Source: Oribacterium sp. UBA5894 (lineage in GTDB: Bacteria > Bacillota > Clostridia > Lachnospirales > Lachnospiraceae). From it: a DNA stretch of 16,521 nt. This document shows, piece by piece, positions 13,367-16,521 of the stretch. The translations under genes and the position numbers were made by a program. The first letter of the stretch is position 1; each line of letters begins with the position of its first letter. The stretch lies in the NCBI GenBank assembly GCA_002431355.1, contig DJEQ01000112.1:1-16521 (forward strand), in the 5' to 3' direction. The notes beneath the pieces are model-generated. The model saw only the letters and a program-made list of their open reading frames with translations. It was not told where the DNA came from and did no database searches.

Positions 13367-13623
13367 TCAGCCAATGCGATACTGCTTCATCAGCTCATCG
13401 CAATATGCAGCATCCTCCGCAGCGCGCTTCGCATCTTCAATACGATTCTCTGCAAATAATATCTTCATCAGAATGGCCATCTGGTTTTTCCCTTCGGCCT
13501 TCCCTTCTGCTTTCCCCCTATTCTCCACTTTATCAAGCACATCACACATATTGCGTACCTCTCCCTTCTTCCTGTGGCCTGACACCGGAATTCTTCAATC
13601 TGAAACAGGTTAATTTGATAATC
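13367..13623 (-). pseudogene. Remnant of an Rpn-family nuclease/putative transposase gene
   Basis: Bases 13367-13585 encode a 72-residue stretch nearly identical in sequence to the C-terminus of the Rpn-family protein at 15784 (KGEVRNMCDVLDKVENRGKAEGK through AEDAAYCDELMKQYRIG). Just upstream, bases 13597-13623 encode DYQINLFQI, matching DYKINLFQI of the same relative, but in a different reading frame and without the roughly 75 residues that should lie between. This is an internally deleted, frameshifted copy with no N-terminus. The tail has fewer EGK repeats than the full copy. It shows that Rpn genes have been copied or recombined here. Confidence 0.8.
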
Positions 13624-13652
13624 ATCTCAAACTTCTCACACCAAAAGGTTCA

Positions 13653-13675
13653 CTGCCCACTATTTATGTGGGCAG
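13653..13675 (-). terminator. Strong hairpin just after the DUF1016 remnant
   Basis: CTGCCCAC (13653-13660) and GTGGGCAG (13668-13675) are perfect 8-bp arms with a 7-base loop TATTTAT, starting 6 bp after the stop codon of the DUF1016 frame. Position and stem fit an intrinsic terminator for the minus strand, but the following bases (TGAACCTTTTGG) hold only a weak, delayed T run. It is best called a putative terminator. Confidence 0.5.
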
Positions 13676-13681
13676 TTTGAA

Positions 13682-14491
13682 TCATTTAATTCGTTTCTGG
13701 ATGTCCTCAACGGACGGTAGCTGCTTTTCCAGATCATCCGGCAGGTTGCTGGTAACTTTGTATTCACTCACGCCAATCGGCTTGGAAATGTCCTTGAGGG
13801 AGTATTCTGCCACCACGTTGTTCTTGCTCTTGCACAGGAGCAGACCGATGGACGGATTATCCTGCTCTTTCTTTAATATACCATCCACAGCCGACAGATA
13901 AAAGTTCAGCTGTCCGGCGTATTCCGGTTTGAATTCCCCTGTTTTCAGTTCGACAACCACATAGCAGCGCAGATTCAAGTTATAGAACAGCAAGTCGATA
14001 TAAAAATCATCGCCGCCAACATTCAGATGGTACTGATTCCCCAAAAACGCAAAACCCGTTCCAAGTTCCAGAAGCAGCTTGGTCACATCCCGCACCAGTG
14101 CCTGCTCAATGTCTCGCTACAGCTTTTGAATGTACCATACACGTTGCTCTGGATCTTTAACCTTTTCCAGAATTGCAATATTGTGGGACCACGGAATTTG
14201 TGCAGACACCGTCTGCACAAATCCACGATCAGGATACGTCTCAGCGAATTTGGCCATGTACTTCAGATTACGAACAGAATATCCCTTGCTTTCCGGAAAA
14301 GCCATCCGAATGTCTGTGGCAAGATTATCTATAAACTTGTTGCCCCATGCTTTATGCTCGTTGATCACGCAACCGATATCATAGTAGAGAAGCAGCATAT
14401 CTGTGTTCGCATGAACTGCTGCACGATATTGTGCGGCCTGGATCTCACTTTTGATATTTTCAATGATGGAGAGATACTCCGGTGTATTCAT
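13682..14491 (-). pseudogene. DUF1016 / YhcG-type PD-(D/E)XK nuclease gene, internally deleted and interrupted by a stop
   Basis: Two pieces in one reading frame make up this gene. The N-terminal piece (ATG at 14491, MNTPEYLSIIENIKSEI) has the DUF1016 N-domain, including YYDIGCVINEHKAWGNKFIDNLA, YSVRNLKYMAKFAETYPD and SAQIPWSHNIAILEKVKDPEQRVWYIQK. A TAG at 14117-14119 stops it. Directly after, the frame continues RDIEQALVRDVTKLLLELG and the C-terminal nuclease domain FAFLGNQYHLNVGGDDFYIDLLFYNLNLRCYVVVELKTGEF, with the PD-(D/E)XK residues D (FYIDLLF) and E-x-K (VELK). In intact relatives about 60-65 residues lie between WYIQK and the ERDIE-like segment; these are missing here. The lost part and the stop make full function unlikely, although the nuclease domain alone is intact. 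Confidence 0.8.
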
Positions 14492-14556
14492 CAGCACACG
14501 CCTCGCCTCGCTTTTTCACAATTTATTCTTACTTAACAATCCAAACTTCCCACATT

Positions 14557-14598
14557 CTTCCCGGGGCCTGGCAATGGTATTGCGCCAAGTGGCACGGG
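14557..14598. repeat. Short GC-rich element downstream of the Fic gene (copy 1 of 2)
   Basis: CTTCCCGGGGCCTGGCA (14557-14573) matches CTTCCTGGGGCCTGGCA at 15724-15740 with one mismatch, and CACGGG follows 36 bases after the start here and 40 bases after it in the other copy. Both copies lie just downstream (minus strand) of a gene end: Fic here, Rpn there. TGGC/GCCA in this copy can form a small hairpin. It is probably a dispersed intergenic repeat or a shared terminator-like element. Confidence 0.5.
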
Positions 14599-14602
14599 AT
14601 CC

Positions 14603-15595
14603 TTATAGCTTTATATATCTCTGATTTCTGCTGTTTGGTTTATCCGGTATTGTCATCTTGATTAAGTCCAGTTCCATAGCCGGATGAAGATAATTTCTTC
14701 TGAATCCTTCTCTTGCCTTCAAGTTTAACCTTTCCATCAGCTCATTACTTGTATAGGGAATATCATACTCCATAACTTTCAGAAGCTTCTGGACCGGTTC
14801 TGAAAGATACTCACCCTTTTGATGAATTTGAACGGAAAGATCATCTAAAATCTTATCGATCTGAGACAACATAAATTCAATAAAAAGCGTAGATTCACCT
14901 GCAACATGGCATTTTGAAATCGTATCATAATATTCATCCTGAAATTTTTCTATTTGGCTTTCGATTGGAATGTATTCAAATATAGGTTTCCATCGTGATA
15001 AAAGTGCTGTGTGCCACAATCTTGCCATTCGGCCGTTTCCATCAGAAAACGGATGAATGAATACAAATTCGTAGTGAAACACGCTCCCCATGATCAATGG
15101 ATGGACATCTTCTCGCTCTTCTGTCATCCAGGCAAATAATTGCTCTATTAGCTGTGGAACAAGTCGTGCTGGCGGTGCCATAAAAATGCACTGGTCACCA
15201 TTGAAAACACCCTCTTCGCCTGAGCGAAACGCTCCTGACTCTTTCACAAGAAATCTGGTCATCATGCCATGCAGTTTCTTTAAATCCGAGATACTATATG
15301 GGTCAATATCTGAAAGATGCTCGTAAGCAATGTACGCATTCTTTACTTCCTGAATTTCTTTTTGTTCTCCCAGCACAGTTTTACCGTTTATAACATCTCG
15401 AACCTGTCCAATTGACAAAGAATTTGCTTCAATTTTCAACGAAGCGTGTATGGACTTGATTTTATTATTTCTTCTTAAATGTGGCTTTGCTTCAAGGTCA
15501 CTGATCGTAGTTATTCGTCCTATTTTTTCTGATATTGATGATACGTATGCCAATATTTTGTTGGTTATTGTAAACGGAGGTCTATATTCACTCAT
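14603..15595 (-). CDS. Fic-domain protein (probable AMP transferase)
   Basis: The 330-residue protein has a complete Fic motif, HPFSDGNGR at residues 181-189, whose histidine is the base for transfer of AMP (or another nucleotide part) to target hydroxyls. An N-terminal helix carries S52-x3-E56 (ASLKIEANSLS), close to the self-inhibitory (S/T)xxxE(G/N) motif but with Ala after Glu; this arrangement fits class II Fic proteins that carry their own inhibitor. The flap region GEEGVFNGDQCIFMAPPA (about 126-143) is present. The C-terminal part (YTSNELMERLNLKAREGFRRNYLHPAMELDLI) looks like a winged-helix domain seen in many Fic proteins. Nothing shows truncation. The ribosome site is weak and a 13-bp tandem repeat lies right before the start. 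Target unknown. Confidence 0.9.
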   Translation of the reverse strand: MSEYRPPFTITNKILAYVSSISEKIGRITTISDLEAKPHLRRNNKIKSIHASLKIEANSLSIGQVRDVINGKTVLGEQKEIQEVKNAYIAYEHLSDIDPYSISDLKKLHGMMTRFLVKESGAFRSGEEGVFNGDQCIFMAPPARLVPQLIEQLFAWMTEEREDVHPLIMGSVFHYEFVFIHPFSDGNGRMARLWHTALLSRWKPIFEYIPIESQIEKFQDEYYDTISKCHVAGESTLFIEFMLSQIDKILDDLSVQIHQKGEYLSEPVQKLLKVMEYDIPYTSNELMERLNLKAREGFRRNYLHPAMELDLIKMTIPDKPNSRNQRYIKL

Positions 15596-15600
15596 ATATT

Positions 15601-15630
15601 TATCTTACGTATTATCTTACGTATTATCTT
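15601..15630. repeat. 13-bp tandem repeat just upstream of the Fic gene
   Basis: TATCTTACGTATT is repeated with a 13-bp period through about 15601-15630 (two full copies and the start of a third), immediately before the Fic start codon. On the minus strand it reads AATACGTAAGATA, holding several -10-like boxes (TAAGAT, TAATAC). Copy-number change here could alter promoter or translation spacing for the Fic gene. Confidence 0.6.
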
Positions 15631-15695
15631 CCTCCCTTCCCTTTATTTTTAATACCTTACTGGAATCTGACACCTTCTTGTTCCAAAATTTCAGA

Positions 15696-15723
15696 GCACA
15701 TGCTTCAGAACCTGCGAGCTCGG
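15696..15723. repeat. 28-bp scrap duplicated from the Rpn gene
   Basis: Bases 15696-15723 match 16113-16140, inside the adjacent Rpn-family gene, with one mismatch in 28. In the gene this stretch encodes part of PSAQVLKHVQ. Outside its gene it has no evident frame. It lies downstream of the Rpn stop codon, so it is a partial copy left by duplication or recombination. Confidence 0.7.
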
Positions 15724-15769
15724 CTTCCTGGGGCCTGGCACCACGTTCCCCAGGACCAGGTCCCACGGG
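15724..15769. repeat. GC-rich hairpin element downstream of the Rpn gene (copy 2 of 2)
   Basis: This stretch shares CTTCCTGGGGCCTGGCA and CACGGG with 14557-14598. Here it can form two alternative hairpins: CCTGGGG (15727-15733) with CCCCAGG (15748-15754), or GGGCCTGG (15731-15738) with CCAGGTCCC (15756-15764, one bulged base). No T run follows on the minus strand. It is a likely mobile or dispersed repeat, or a terminator-like fold. Confidence 0.5.
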
Positions 15770-15783
15770 CCTTACATGCTTCC

Positions 15784-16521
15784 TTAGCCGATCCGATACT
15801 GCTCCATCAGTTCATCGCAATATGCCGCATCCTCCGCAGCACGCTTCGCATCTTCAATTCGGTTCTCCGCGAAAAGTGTCTTCATCAGAATCGCCATCTG
15901 GCTTTTCCCTTCGGCCTTGCCTTCTACTCTACCTTCGATTTTTCCTTCTGCTCTTCCTTCCGCTCTTCCTTCAATTTTTCCTTTATTCTCCACTTTATCA
16001 AGCACATCACACATATTGCGTACCTCTCCCTTCTGACCATCGACTGCTTCGTTATAAACTTCCTCAAATCGATGGTCATTTGTCATAATGCTGAGCAGCT
16101 GCAATGTTTCCTGCACATGCTTCAGAACCTGCGCGCTCGGAACATAATCTCCCTTCTCCCGCTTCTGAACGAAATAATCGGCCACTACCTTGAAATCGCT
16201 CTGGAACAATTCTACCTGCTCATGCTTCAGATAAGCAATCTGAAACAGGTTAATTTTGTAATCATTTACATACGGCTCAAATACTTTCGGAATATCCAAC
16301 CGTTCCTTCAATGTCAACGGTCCGCTCCAAGGTCGCTCATGCCCGAAGTAAAGCACCAGCGTCACTACAGGATACAGATTTTCCTGATCACTCGCCAGCT
16401 GTGCCCGGTATTCTGCGCCATCATAGCCCATTACCCGAAGCGGCATATTCGAATCACTGGCTGTCTGATTTTCGAAGCCAATGCAGGCGACCCGAATATT
16501 TCCGTTCTTCCATCTCTTTGC
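15784..16521 (-). CDS. Rpn-family recombination-promoting nuclease/putative transposase, N-terminus outside window
   Basis: The frame is open to the right edge, so the 5' end is missing; codons before the first internal ATG (16446) encode IRVACIGFENQTASDSNMPLR, which belongs to the protein. GFENQT-x-D-x-x-MPLRVMGYDGAEYRAQL followed by YPVVTLVLYFG is the typical core of Rpn/YhgA-like PD-(D/E)XK proteins, in which Q and the D/E-x-K strand lie in this area. The later part holds LDIPKVFEPYVNDYKINLFQIAYLKHEQ and a C-terminal run of EGK/EGR repeats (about eight), likely a charged coiled coil, ending AEDAAYCDELMEQYRIG. RpnA of E. coli is a DNA endonuclease that promotes recA-independent recombination; activity here is not shown. 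A broken paralogue lies at 13367-13623. Confidence 0.85.
   Translation of the reverse strand, partial: AKRWKNGNIRVACIGFENQTASDSNMPLRVMGYDGAEYRAQLASDQENLYPVVTLVLYFGHERPWSGPLTLKERLDIPKVFEPYVNDYKINLFQIAYLKHEQVELFQSDFKVVADYFVQKREKGDYVPSAQVLKHVQETLQLLSIMTNDHRFEEVYNEAVDGQKGEVRNMCDVLDKVENKGKIEGRAEGRAEGKIEGRVEGKAEGKSQMAILMKTLFAENRIEDAKRAAEDAAYCDELMEQYRIG

Noticed and set aside
1..16521. tRNA or rRNA genes
   Set aside because: No GTTCRANNC-type T-arm with a matching acceptor stem and no conserved rRNA stretch was noticed on either strand by eye; a tRNAscan run would settle this.

Overview
The window looks like a chromosomal segment of a moderately GC-rich member of the Firmicutes, most likely a Lachnospiraceae-type clostridium. 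This is inferred from family types, not from a database search: a short-form HisG paired with HisZ, a PHP-type histidinol phosphatase, Shine-Dalgarno sites of the AGGAGG kind before most genes, and an Rpn-family 'putative transposase' with an EGK-repeat tail. Every convincing gene lies on the minus strand, so transcription runs from high to low coordinates.

Region 1 (about 12.2 kb down to 1) is a histidine biosynthesis operon, in transcription order hisC, hisB, hisZ, hisG, hisD, hisH, hisA, hisF, hisI, then a NUDIX hydrolase, a spermidine-synthase-like protein, hisK (histidinol-phosphatase) and a GNAT acetyltransferase cut by the window edge. Together these supply every step from PRPP + ATP to histidinol except HisE (phosphoribosyl-ATP pyrophosphatase), which is not in the window. 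A good sigma-A-type promoter lies about 215 bp upstream of hisC, followed by a leader with a possible 27-codon peptide. Gaps between the operon genes are unusually long (mostly 60-160 bp). HisC, HisZ and HisK carry hydrophilic, low-complexity extra segments that the families normally lack.

Region 2 (12.7-16.5 kb) is an accessory, decaying region: an ATC-hydrolase-family protein, a fragment of an Rpn nuclease gene, a broken DUF1016 (YhcG-type PD-(D/E)XK) gene, an intact Fic protein, and an Rpn-family gene running off the right edge, with short duplicated scraps and hairpins between them.

The most unusual content is non-coding. Two regularly spaced arrays of imperfect palindromes sit in gaps: array A (2705-2991, five units, spacing mostly 64-66 bp, between the NUDIX and spermidine-synthase-like genes) and array B (12230-12634, six units, spacing 73-74 bp, just upstream of the his promoter). 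In both, each unit is about 39 bp: a 9-bp arm, a 20-23 bp core, and an inverted 9-bp arm. The arms are nearly constant within an array but quite different between arrays (ATAGGCAYG in A, CATATATAC in B). Parts of the core are shared between arrays (ACG next to the left arm, CAGCTTC next to the right arm), most units can form a second small stem inside the core, and units occur in both orientations. I do not recognise this as a described element. It is the main candidate for an undescribed system here.
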